From: Nostoc sp. NMS9
GTDB taxonomy: Bacteria; Cyanobacteriota; Cyanobacteriia; Cyanobacteriales; Nostocaceae
Direction of reading: 5' to 3'
DNA length: 64,000 nucleotides
NCBI RefSeq assembly: GCF_017114995.1
Contig: NZ_JABXKL010000001.1
Location: forward strand, 1 to 64,000
The notes below the pieces were generated by a model. That model saw only the letters and a list, made by a program, of their open reading frames with translations. It made no database searches and had not been told where the DNA came from. Both the position numbers and the translations under genes were made by a program. The stretch's first letter is position 1. Each line of letters opens with the position of its first letter. Positions 1 to 8,291 of this stretch are shown here, piece by piece.

Positions 1-1308
1 GTAGAACTAATTGCAGGCATCCCCATTTCTCCTTTGCCAGATGGTAGTGATTTAATATCCAGTGGATTATTTAGTGCAACTTATGGCGCTGAAAATGCTG
101 GCAGCATAATAATTAATACTGGAAAGTTACGTATCGAGGGAGGGGCAGCAATATCAACAAGTTCTGAGGGTATACTTGGGCGTTTTTCTAACCAATTTAC
201 ACCATCTACTGGAAATGGAGGAGATTTGACAGTAAACGCCTCTGAGTCCGTAGAATTAATGGGAACCTCAGCAAATGGTTCTAGGCTCAGTAGCTTATTT
301 GCTGGGACTCAAGGGTCTGGAAATGGCGGCAACTTGACCCTAACTACAGGGCGATTGATTATCAAAGATGGGGCGGCAATAAGTGTCAGCAGTGAAGCTC
401 GAAAAAATGCTAACTATCAAGGGGGTGTACCCGATTTAGGTCTAGCAGGCGAACTCAATGTCAGCGCTCGTTCCATCCTGCTGGATAAAGGAAAACTTCT
501 AGCTAATTCAGTAGTGGGTCGTGGAGGAAATATTACTTTATCAGTACGGTATTTACTGATGTTGCAGCGTAACAGTGAAATATCTACTGTCTCAGGCACT
601 GAACAGGCTGGTGGAGACGGCGGCAATTTCACGCTTAATATGCCAGATGGCTTCATCGTCGCCACTCCCAATGAAAATAGCGATATCATTACTAACGCCT
701 TCACTGGTAGGGGCGGTAAAATTACGATTACAGCCTTTGGGGTTTTTGGTATGGTAGTGCGTGATCGAGAAGAATTGGTGAGGTTGCTAGAAACTAACGA
801 TGCAAGCCAATTAGACCCACGTCGGCTGCCAACAAATGACATCACTTCATTTTCACAGACAGGCTCTTCCTTGGAAGGAACAACAGAACTACAGTTCACT
901 AGAGTAGAACTACCCACAAACCTAGTAGATGCTTCCCAGCTATTTGACACTATCTGTAGCCCTAGAAGCAAGCAACAAGCTAATTCATTTATCATCACTG
1001 GACGCGGCGGTTTACCACCCAATCCCAAGGACATTCTCTCTCCTGACGCAGTGCAAGTAGATTGGGTAACTCTCAATCCCAGCACCAGAAACCGCAAGAG
1101 TCCACCTGTTACTATCAACCCTACCGCTACACCAAAACCCATTGTAGAGGCTACTGGGTGGGTGATAAATGCCAAAGGGGAGTTGGAACTTACAGCGAAT
1201 GCACCCACCACGCCTCATGGTTCATGGCAGAACCCTGTATCTTGCCGTGCTGCTTCTTATCGCTCTCCTAAGAAGAGCGTTATGTCAAGTTCGGATGAAC
1301 ACTTATAA
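1..1308 (+). CDS. TPS haemagglutinin-like exoprotein, C-terminal part (5' end outside window)
   Basis: The reading frame is open from base 1, so the gene begins upstream of the window and only about 435 residues are seen. They show the glycine/asparagine-rich beta-helix pattern of cyanobacterial TPS exoproteins (GNGGDLTVNASESVEL, GGNITL, GGDGGNF), then the tail typical of this family: LVDASQLFDTICSP, an ITGRGGLPPNP motif, and a VEATGWVINAKGELEL box. Such proteins cross the outer membrane through an FhaC-like TpsB, which is not in the window. It lies on the opposite strand from the other TPS copies (8292-15142) and its tail is more diverged, so it is not a very recent copy. Family assignment is firm; the role (adhesion, surface structure or toxin) cannot be told. 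Confidence 0.85.
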   Translation, partial: VELIAGIPISPLPDGSDLISSGLFSATYGAENAGSIIINTGKLRIEGGAAISTSSEGILGRFSNQFTPSTGNGGDLTVNASESVELMGTSANGSRLSSLFAGTQGSGNGGNLTLTTGRLIIKDGAAISVSSEARKNANYQGGVPDLGLAGELNVSARSILLDKGKLLANSVVGRGGNITLSVRYLLMLQRNSEISTVSGTEQAGGDGGNFTLNMPDGFIVATPNENSDIITNAFTGRGGKITITAFGVFGMVVRDREELVRLLETNDASQLDPRRLPTNDITSFSQTGSSLEGTTELQFTRVELPTNLVDASQLFDTICSPRSKQQANSFIITGRGGLPPNPKDILSPDAVQVDWVTLNPSTRNRKSPPVTINPTATPKPIVEATGWVINAKGELELTANAPTTPHGSWQNPVSCRAASYRSPKKSVMSSSDEHL

Positions 1309-1512
1309 TTAAGCTACCCTGGTTTTTGGCCACCAGTAGTAGCAAGTTAGACCAGAGATTAAATCATGTTGTTTCATCAGTTCTTGACAACGAAGCACTA
1401 ACAAAGCTTCTGACTCATCTTGTTAAAAAACGTACTACTAATTCACGTAAAGCCGAGTAGAAACCTGCTTGATTTCTAATTTTTTTAATTTTTCTTTTTG
1501 CTTCTGCTCAAC

Positions 1513-1612
1513 TTACACCAATTTGAAAAAAGAATGCAACAGATACATACTTCCAAACCTTTGTTCTGTCTGGCTTTCTTAATTTTGAATTTTGAATTTT
1601 GAATTGGTATTA
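1513..1612. repeat. MITE-like element with ACCAATTTGAAAA inverted ends
   Basis: The left end reads TTACACCAATTTGAAAA and the right end TTTTGAATTGGTATTA, which are inverted copies of each other. Inside the right half is a short heptad tandem repeat (ATTTTGA three times). The ends match those of the larger insertion at 46239-46525, so both belong to one non-autonomous family. The rest of the 1309-1716 gap holds no gene I can support. Confidence 0.6.
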
Positions 1613-1716
1613 CCTTCCCTGAGTCATTTTGTGCTTTTTAGTCTAAAATCCAGATGATAGCGTTGACGCCGTTGCGAAAAAATGGATAAAGTCGAGCTAA
1701 GAGCAGGAGGGAACAT

Positions 1717-3090
1717 CTACACTTGACATTGATTAAAAGGTTCTCGAATAAAATAGAGTGCATCGCGTTTTTGAACTTCCATACCGCCTCTATTCCAGCT
1801 TCCCCAACGAGTTATAAATTTTTTCCCGCGATCGCGACGTTCAATCGCAACAGTAAAATTATTACGGAGTTCCCGATAACATCCATCCAAATTCGTCAAG
1901 GTCAAATCCAGTGCTGGGATATTAAATTTATTCTCCCCTTTATTGACAACAAAAAATCCTTCACTGCCCCGCTCCATTAGTAATACAGTCGGACTATCAA
2001 TGGCTGCTAAGACATTTTCTTTGATATTTTTTTTCTGATTTCCTCGTTGATGCATAATTTGGCGGAATTTGACACCATATTTAATAAAAGCAGCATCTCT
2101 ATTATCCCAGTTCAGTATTAAAGGAGTGCCACTTTCTCTTGCCAGGATATATGCTGTTGCGAGGAAAGAGTCAGAAGGATCGCTATAGGGGTTAATGGCA
2201 TTGGAATTAATCTCGCGGATAGTATCGTGGTTTCTGCCAAAAGTGACGCTACGCGGATCGTTTATGCCTGTGGGAACTCGCAGAGAACGCAAATCTCCAC
2301 CAAAGCTGAAGGCATTTTTCATTGAATTGTAGAGAACAAAATCTGTGACAGCAGCAATCCAGTTATAATTTTCTGCACTGGTGTCGCTATCTGTGATTAC
2401 CTCAAGATAATTCCATGCTTTTCCTTGACTTTGTTGATCCACATAGCTGATATACTCTTTGACAACATCTGCTGGGATATGCTTGGCAGCATCAAACCGA
2501 AATCCATCAATTCCTAAATCTAGCAATTTTTTTAAATGAGCTTTTTGGATTTTTTTAACATTATTAGTAAATCTCAATTCTGGAAGTCCACCTAACCAAC
2601 AATTAATTTCTGAATCTCTGTTGCCATCACTATAATTAATGCTACAAGATTTTTTACCTGGACGGTTTAAATCCGAATTAAAGTCATTTATAGAAAGACC
2701 TGGAAATTTAGTTAAATCTTCAAAATCATCATTGCCATCTAAATTAGCCATGTGATTGAAAACAACATCAGCAATCACTTTGACATTACAACCGTGGGCT
2801 TGACTAATAAGTTTTTTTAAATTGAAGAGTGAACCTCTACCTTCGATAATGCTGTAGTCTATAGGCTGATAGCGTGCCCACCATTCTGGAGCAGGATTAG
2901 ATTTTTGGGCTGGAGAAATTTGAATGTGAGAATATCCTTGCTTCCCTATTTCACATACAAACTTTTCGATATCAGTGTACTGCTGGTCAAATGCATGAAA
3001 AATCGCAGAAGGTTTTTTTCCTGCTAATGTCTTAATCGGGTAAATACAAGTTGTGCAGATTACAACTGCACAGATGAAGATAGTTTTCAT
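1717..3090 (-). CDS. Secreted alpha-amylase family (GH13) protein
   Basis: Glycoside hydrolase family 13 protein, 457 aa from the chosen ATG. All four GH13 signature regions can be read: DVVFNH (I), GFRFDAAKH with the nucleophile Asp (II), a YLEVITD strand carrying the acid Glu (III) and FGRNHDTI (IV). The frame is open further upstream to 3261, but the ATG at 3088-3090 has an AGGAG ribosome site and starts a clear signal peptide (MKTIFICAVVICTTCIYPIK), while the longer form would overlap the CHAT gene. The expected role is hydrolysis of alpha-1,4-glucans outside the cytoplasm. It is compact and lacks a recognisable starch-binding module. It follows the CHAT gene on the same strand with a gap of about 155 bp. 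Confidence 0.88.
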   Translation of the reverse strand: MKTIFICAVVICTTCIYPIKTLAGKKPSAIFHAFDQQYTDIEKFVCEIGKQGYSHIQISPAQKSNPAPEWWARYQPIDYSIIEGRGSLFNLKKLISQAHGCNVKVIADVVFNHMANLDGNDDFEDLTKFPGLSINDFNSDLNRPGKKSCSINYSDGNRDSEINCWLGGLPELRFTNNVKKIQKAHLKKLLDLGIDGFRFDAAKHIPADVVKEYISYVDQQSQGKAWNYLEVITDSDTSAENYNWIAAVTDFVLYNSMKNAFSFGGDLRSLRVPTGINDPRSVTFGRNHDTIREINSNAINPYSDPSDSFLATAYILARESGTPLILNWDNRDAAFIKYGVKFRQIMHQRGNQKKNIKENVLAAIDSPTVLLMERGSEGFFVVNKGENKFNIPALDLTLTNLDGCYRELRNNFTVAIERRDRGKKFITRWGSWNRGGMEVQKRDALYFIREPFNQCQV

Positions 3091-3244
3091 CAAAGATATT
3101 ACTCCTAAACCATATCGTGTTTTACTATTCCATAAAGTCTCCTGGGAAAACCTCAAATTCTTCTTTGTCGATTTCTGCGATCGCTTGTCGTGATAAAATA
3201 TAAATCCATTCTTCCTCACAGTGGTGGGAAGTGGATAGAGTTTG

Positions 3245-5908
3245 TCAAAGCCAGTTACCAACTAAAACATAAGGTGCCCAGTAGCCAGGACGACTGTAAT
3301 TAGGATAATCTTTTAACAACTTTACTTGGGCACGACGCAAGGCTTCAGCCTTTGTCACCTCAGTTTTAACTAACTCACGATAAAATTCACCAATTAAGAT
3401 AGCAGTAGATTTATCATTGATATGCCATAGTGAAGCCAAGGTACTACGGGCGCCAGCTTTCACGGATGCTCCTGCTAGCCCTAGCGTGGCGCGATTGTCA
3501 CCAGTAGCAGTTTGGCAAGCACTTAACACCAGCATTTCCAAAGCTTCTGAGCGAGTTTGATCCCGACGGCGCAGTAGGCTATCAAATTGCGTGACGTTGA
3601 TCGGTCCATCATCTGCAAGTATAAAAGTATTCTCAACACTGGAGCTAAATTGACCGTGGGTTGCCAGATGTAACACATTAAATGCCACAGTATTTACCTT
3701 ACTCTCTAGGTTTTTGCTGTTGAAGTCTCGATCTAGTAACTGGGTGGTAGACGCGATCGCTTGGGAAATAGAGTCGAATTCTGCTTTAATTTCTGGTAGC
3801 GGTGGAAATTGCTGTTTAAAGCCTTGTGGTGGTTGCACTAACCCGGCAGCTAGGACATTGAGTTTTGTTTGTGTTAAGGGTTTGAGTGCGAGTAACTGAA
3901 GTCCTAAGCTGAGTGCTACAGCATATTTTTCTACCAGATATTGCTGACCGTCATACAATATAGCCATTGGCACATTTCGCAATATTCCATCCAGTACAAA
4001 TACAAGGGTTTTGACGCCACTATCTTTTAAATCTGACTCAATTTCTTTGATTAACCACCCATAGACTTCCTGTGATAACGCCTGCACTTCCTCAGCCCGA
4101 TCGGGTTCTAATAGATACTCTCTGAGTTGTTTTATAGTACCTTCTACCTCATTCTGGGACTTATTTACTGTATAATTACGCAGTGGTTGTTTAGGAATTT
4201 TGACAATCACTTGGAGTTGATCGGGCAGAATAATTGGATAAATAATTGCGGCTGTGGGATTATCTTTATCTACCACTGTGTCAAGCAAAACAGTTTTGGT
4301 ATTAATGCAAGCTTCCCGGAAAAAGTCGTCTAATTCCGCTAGTTGCAGTGCTTCAATCCTCTGTCTAGCTTTGTCTAGGGTTGGTTCGCTCGGATGAGTT
4401 TGCTGAAACTGCAACAATAATTCTACGGACTCTCGATATACAGGTTCTACACTTTCTTTAAAGGAAAACTGGACATCTCGATTCACAACTACTAAGTCAT
4501 TACGGAGAGTCTGCAACTCACCGATCGCAGTATCATAGCTGGCAATAGCGCCCTCAATCTCTCCCTGCTTTTTTAACAGGCGTCCTAACTGCCAATGCCA
4601 ACGATAAGCTATATCTGGGGCATTGATTGTTTGGGCTATGTTCAGTGCCTGTTGGGTGAGGTTCTGGGCTATGGACCATTGTTTAGTTTGTTCGTATACA
4701 CTGCCCAGAGTCCCTTGGGCAAAGCTCTCGGCTCGTTTATCTGCCAAATCTTCAGCTTGTTGCAAGGCTCTCGCGCAGATTTGAGCGATCGCTTGCGGTG
4801 TAGTCCCGAATTTCATCAAGCTTTGAGCTAGATTAATCTGGGCATAAATAGTTGTCACAGAAGCAGGTAGTTGTGCAAGTTGAGTTTGGATTTGCGGCAA
4901 TAGTGTCTGCACGGCGGCTGTTTGTCCCGTGTTTACTAGTAAGTTCAACTGATTAACTTCAGCCTGAACTTTGCTAATCGGGTTAGGAGCGATCGCAGCA
5001 GCTTGCTGATAAAACTGTATTGCACCCTTAAAATCTTGCTGTCCTTGTGCCGTGTTACCTAAACTGAACAAAGCCGCGCTGATATCCTGGGGAGAATCCA
5101 ATTTTTGGGCAATTGACAAACTTTGCTGTAATACCTGACGGGATTGATTCAAATCTCCAGCTAGTTGCAGAGCATTCCCAAAAGACCGTAATTCTACTGC
5201 TTTACTGACTGAATTAGGTTTTGATTGTAACTGCTGCTGCAATTGAGTCAAGATTGTCAAACCCCGACGGTAAAATCCCAAAACTTGCCATGCTTGTGCT
5301 TGATTGATGCGATCGCGGGTAATGCCATTGCGATCGCCTAATTGCTTATAGCTGACTTCCGCACGTTGCCAGGTGTTAAGTGCCTGTTCAGCTTGTCCCA
5401 AGTCTAGTTGAATACTACCTTGAATATCTAGAATTGGAGCCAAAACCTGAAGATTTTCGGCAGGAGAGGATTTTTCGACCAACTTCAAGCTATCTGTAAT
5501 TGCCTGTTTTGCTTGTATCAAATTACTCAGTTTTTGATATGCCAATGCCAAATTACTTAATGCTACAGCTTGCCGCAATTCATTGTCCTGGCTGCCATAA
5601 CTTTTAACTGCTTGTTGCAAAACTTTAACAGCTTCTGCAAACTGTCCTGCCTCATACAGCACTTTCCCCTGTTGCAGCAAGTCTTGTGTTTGTGCAGGAG
5701 GATTTTGGATTGAGACTCCAAGAGTTGCGATATGTTTTGTCTCTAAAGTTGCAGCAACAGGAAAAGCAGTAACGCACAAAAAAGCTGTCACCAGAACCAA
5801 GAGTATGAAAACAGGCAACTTATGGATTTTAAAGGGAAGAGTGAACCATATATTACATCCGTTACATATCCGTTGCCACTGATTATTTTTATAACTCTTG
5901 AGTTTCAT
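3245..5908 (-). CDS. TPR-CHAT protease-like protein
   Basis: 887 aa. An N-terminal hydrophobic segment (residues about 30-52) is followed by tetratricopeptide repeats (about 70-490) and a C-terminal CHAT domain (about 600-887). The caspase-like dyad is visible: His in HLATHGQF and Cys in LSACQTATGD. CHAT is a clan CD peptidase-like fold common in cyanobacteria, often next to TPS exoproteins. The start is well supported: GGAGG lies 7 nt before ATG. The gene starts 35 nt after the remnant TPS gene at 5944-6222, and copies of its ribosome-binding block occur after both full TPS genes. This suggests it was originally the second gene of a TPS-CHAT pair. The substrate is unknown; processing of the exoprotein is only a guess. 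Confidence 0.85.
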   Translation of the reverse strand: MKLKSYKNNQWQRICNGCNIWFTLPFKIHKLPVFILLVLVTAFLCVTAFPVAATLETKHIATLGVSIQNPPAQTQDLLQQGKVLYEAGQFAEAVKVLQQAVKSYGSQDNELRQAVALSNLALAYQKLSNLIQAKQAITDSLKLVEKSSPAENLQVLAPILDIQGSIQLDLGQAEQALNTWQRAEVSYKQLGDRNGITRDRINQAQAWQVLGFYRRGLTILTQLQQQLQSKPNSVSKAVELRSFGNALQLAGDLNQSRQVLQQSLSIAQKLDSPQDISAALFSLGNTAQGQQDFKGAIQFYQQAAAIAPNPISKVQAEVNQLNLLVNTGQTAAVQTLLPQIQTQLAQLPASVTTIYAQINLAQSLMKFGTTPQAIAQICARALQQAEDLADKRAESFAQGTLGSVYEQTKQWSIAQNLTQQALNIAQTINAPDIAYRWHWQLGRLLKKQGEIEGAIASYDTAIGELQTLRNDLVVVNRDVQFSFKESVEPVYRESVELLLQFQQTHPSEPTLDKARQRIEALQLAELDDFFREACINTKTVLLDTVVDKDNPTAAIIYPIILPDQLQVIVKIPKQPLRNYTVNKSQNEVEGTIKQLREYLLEPDRAEEVQALSQEVYGWLIKEIESDLKDSGVKTLVFVLDGILRNVPMAILYDGQQYLVEKYAVALSLGLQLLALKPLTQTKLNVLAAGLVQPPQGFKQQFPPLPEIKAEFDSISQAIASTTQLLDRDFNSKNLESKVNTVAFNVLHLATHGQFSSSVENTFILADDGPINVTQFDSLLRRRDQTRSEALEMLVLSACQTATGDNRATLGLAGASVKAGARSTLASLWHINDKSTAILIGEFYRELVKTEVTKAEALRRAQVKLLKDYPNYSRPGYWAPYVLVGNWL

Positions 5909-5943
5909 CGTAATTCCTCCTTTGATCTTGAAGTAACGAATTA

Positions 5944-6222
5944 TTAACTACAAGACATGGCAGAGGGAATAAAAGAACTTTGCACAGATTGAGCCACAAG
6001 CATAATATCACCGTTACCATCAACGATCCATCCTTGAGTCTCCACAATCTGATTACTAGATCTGGTAAGAGATGGAGTAGATGGCGTTGCCTAATGTTTC
6101 ATCGGGATAATTTGAGCATAAGACTGGTTTCCACAACAGAATATGGCAGAGGCAAACACAAGAGCAACACTGAAAACACCTACTAACCTTAAAAACCCAA
6201 TCTTATCTTCTCTAGTTGCCAT
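5944..6222 (-). pseudogene. TPS exoprotein gene collapsed to its signal peptide and C-terminal tail
   Basis: Only the two ends of a TPS exoprotein gene remain. The 5' part encodes a signal peptide like those of the full copies (MATREDKIGFLRL, ending ..SYAQI). The 3' part encodes the family tail (QIVETQGWIVDGNGDIMLV, then SAMSCS and TAA at 5944-5946). The two are in the same frame, separated by one TAG at 6091-6093, so about 3 kb of passenger has been deleted. The nucleotide sequence of the tail is closely similar to 11930-12070. Just upstream, 6329-6360 resembles the 5' flank of the other TPS genes. A truncated 43-aa secreted peptide could be made, but I call it a pseudogene. Confidence 0.8.
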
Positions 6223-6544
6223 ATCAAAGCCAGCCTTAGCAGCTACTTTTTGATACGCCCAACAGTGTTGCAACAGTTGAGTGAGTTCGATCTTTGGTTA
6301 ATTTAATTTCATCAGAGATTGTGTCTAGATCGGAGTTAAATTTTATAAACTTAGAACAACAAGCTTAATATTGCTAGTAATATCTTGTCCTAAAAGACAC
6401 GCTACGCGAACACTAATCTACGAAGTTTGATATAGAAAAACCTAAGATTTGACAGTACTATTTGATTTTTTGATTTTTGAAAAGATACGTAGGGGAGCCA
6501 GTAGCATGGATTTCCTGTTTGAGCAGAGTACTGGCGTTGCGTTA

Positions 6545-6560
6545 GCGTTTCGCGAAACGC
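6545..6560. repeat. Perfect 16-bp palindrome
   Basis: GCGTTTCGCGAAACGC is a perfect palindrome inside a longer GC-rich tract (6532-6568) of the dispersed kind common in filamentous cyanobacteria. It lies downstream of the RTX gene and could act as a hairpin. The rest of 6223-6617 has no gene I can support. Confidence 0.6.
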
Positions 6561-6617
6561 ACCCTACAAATACTTAATTTTGTTCAAAAATCAAACCGGA
6601 TTGCTATAAGTCCTGTT

Positions 6618-7589
6618 TTAAACCAAAACGATGTCAACACTAGGAAGAAATCCGATCCCTAAGTTGGTTTGGAGAGAGGCAAATTGAACCGATGCGATCG
6701 CATCAAACGGAGATTTATCAAAAGACAAAGCACCTGTGCTGTTGTTATAACTAAACTGACTGGTAGAACTCGCACCAAATCCAACTTTAGAAATCTGAAT
6801 TTTATCTCCTTCAAAGTACTTAAAGTCTGCAATGTAATCAATTCCATCAGACAGAGAGTCGAAGACAAATTTATCAGCTCCACTTCCTCCCACAAGGTAA
6901 TCGTTGTCTTTACGACCATTTAAAATATCATTGCCATCGCCTCCGTAGAGAGAGTCACTCCCACTACCTCCGTCAAGATAGTCATCGAAAGCCCCGGCAT
7001 CCAAGATATCATTGCCACCATTACCGTATAGGGTATCAGTGGTGTTGTTGAAGGTAAAATTATCAACTCCGTTACTGCCTTTGAAGGAAACTTTTTCGAT
7101 ATTATTGAAGGAGAAGCTGTAGGGATTGCTGACATTAGAGTAGTCGACTACGAGTAAATCAATCCCCGTGCCGCCATCTATATAATCATTAACTCCAGAC
7201 CCAGGATTAAGGGTATCGTTACCATCGCCTCCATAGAGAGAGTCACTCCCACTACCTCCGTCAAGATAGTCATCGAAAGCCCCGGCATCCAAGATATCAT
7301 TGCCACCATTACCGTATAGGGTATCAGTGGTGTTGTTGAAGGTAAAATTATCAACTCCGTTACTGCCTTTGAAGGAAACTTTTTCGATATTATTGAAGGA
7401 GAAGCTGTAGGGATTGCTGACATTAGAGTAGTCGACTACGAGTAAATCAATCCCCGTGCCGCCATCTATATAATCATTAAGTCCAGACCCAGGATTAAGG
7501 GTATCGTTTCCTCCAAACCCAAAGATACTATCAGTAAAAATACTACCGATAATATTGTCATCTCCGTTAGTTCCACTGTAGGTTGGCAT
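6618..7589 (-). CDS. RTX-type calcium-binding repeat protein
   Basis: 323 aa, acidic and glycine/aspartate-rich, with haemolysin-type nonapeptides (GGNDTL, GGSGSDSLYGGDGND, GGSGADKFVF). The C-terminal 90 residues (ADFKYFEGDKIQIS... ending in hydrophobic VDIVLV) look like the usual cyanobacterial RTX tail with a type I secretion signal. There is no N-terminal signal peptide. AGAGGAA lies 9-10 nt before the ATG. The middle of the protein is a direct duplication of 96 residues (see repeat entries). Such proteins are exported by an ABC-HlyD-TolC machine and fold when they bind calcium. The only HlyD in the window belongs to the C39 operon at 15344-19655, so whether that exports this protein is unknown. 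No enzymatic domain is visible. Confidence 0.85.
   Translation of the reverse strand: MPTYSGTNGDDNIIGSIFTDSIFGFGGNDTLNPGSGLNDYIDGGTGIDLLVVDYSNVSNPYSFSFNNIEKVSFKGSNGVDNFTFNNTTDTLYGNGGNDILDAGAFDDYLDGGSGSDSLYGGDGNDTLNPGSGVNDYIDGGTGIDLLVVDYSNVSNPYSFSFNNIEKVSFKGSNGVDNFTFNNTTDTLYGNGGNDILDAGAFDDYLDGGSGSDSLYGGDGNDILNGRKDNDYLVGGSGADKFVFDSLSDGIDYIADFKYFEGDKIQISKVGFGASSTSQFSYNNSTGALSFDKSPFDAIASVQFASLQTNLGIGFLPSVDIVLV
6931..7218. repeat. 288-bp direct tandem repeat, copy A (inside RTX gene)
   Basis: Copy A of a tandem duplication with copy B at 7219-7508. The period is 288 bp (exactly 96 codons), so the frame is kept. I find only about three differences between the copies (for example 6933/7221), pointing to a recent duplication or ongoing homogenisation. 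Confidence 0.92.
7219..7508. repeat. 288-bp direct tandem repeat, copy B (inside RTX gene)
   Basis: Copy B of the duplication; homology stops at 7508 where the gene's unique 5' part begins. Each copy encodes several RTX nonapeptides plus a spacer containing VVDYSNVSNPYSFSFNNIE. Confidence 0.92.
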
Positions 7590-7966
7590 TTTAATTATTC
7601 CTCTGAGTAGTAAAAGTAAAAGGTTTTAGTTTTTTGGTTTCAGTAAGGTCTATCTAGGGTGATATTTCATCATATAGAGACGCAATTGGAAGTCTGGTTT
7701 TAATTCGACTTTATCGGTTTTGTTGGTAACGAGATACCTATAACAAACCGCTAAATAGGGTCTACGCTATCCCTGAAACCTTTAAGAGACGGTAGTTTTA
7801 CTTAAAAAGTATTTGCCCAAGAACCAGGGTTTTTGCTGAATAAAGTTGAGCTAAGTGAATCTCCCTGCTGAACTCATATACGATGAGTTTTATTTTTTAT
7901 GCACCCCAAGCAAAAATTTTTTGTTATCGGTCGATAGACTTCTTGCAGAAGTAAGGAAAAAGGCTA

Positions 7967-8066
7967 ATACCATTTCACTTTCAGGTTGATACAAATAGGG
8001 AGCAGGGGAGTAGGGAGAAAGAGTTAGAGACAAATCATTTGTATCAAGTATTTTATGAAATGGTAT
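7967..8066. repeat. 100-bp MITE-like element
   Basis: The ends are inverted copies: ATACCATTTCA then TTGATACAAAT on the left, ATTTGTATCAA then TGAAATGGTAT on the right, separated by a purine-rich core (agggagcaggggag). This symmetry is typical of non-autonomous elements in cyanobacteria. It lies in the 7590-8291 gap, in which I find no credible gene; the open frames there run through this repeat. Confidence 0.65.
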
Positions 8067-8261
8067 AAGAAAAAACCTTTTTCCCAAACCACCACAGAAG
8101 TTGTTGGCACGGTGATGCCAGTATTGCCCTGCCTCCTTTGACAGGTGTAAGTAGGTAGGCATAAAAAACCGAACTATGTGAAGATAAGTAAATACGGAGA
8201 ATAAATCTGCCGAGGTGACTAAAATATATGAGCGCTCGTTTAAGAGTATTCCTGAGTTCGG

Positions 8262-8291
8262 AATTCCTCCCTTGAATCTTGGAGTAACGAA
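8262..8291 (-). promoter_or_regulatory. Conserved Shine-Dalgarno block after TPS gene, start codon lost
   Basis: Reading the minus strand, the block after the TPS stop (ATTCGTTACTCCAAG, then GGGAGGAATTCCG) matches the block between the TPS remnant and the CHAT gene (5909-5943), but the ATGAAA that should follow is replaced by AACTC. It looks like the ribosome-binding site of a lost downstream CHAT-like gene. Confidence 0.6.

Noticed and set aside
1309..1716. Open stretch SSKLDQRLNHVVSSVLDNEA (about 1336-1460) as a gene relic
   Set aside because: No start, no recognised family, and it is short; chance cannot be excluded.
6091..6093. In-frame TAG in the TPS remnant as a recoded or read-through codon
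   Set aside because: About 3 kb of passenger is missing, so a gene remnant explains it better; nothing nearby suggests recoding.
6931..7508. Possible CRISPR-like or satellite array
   Set aside because: It is two direct copies of 288 bp that encode RTX repeats; there is no repeat-spacer regularity.
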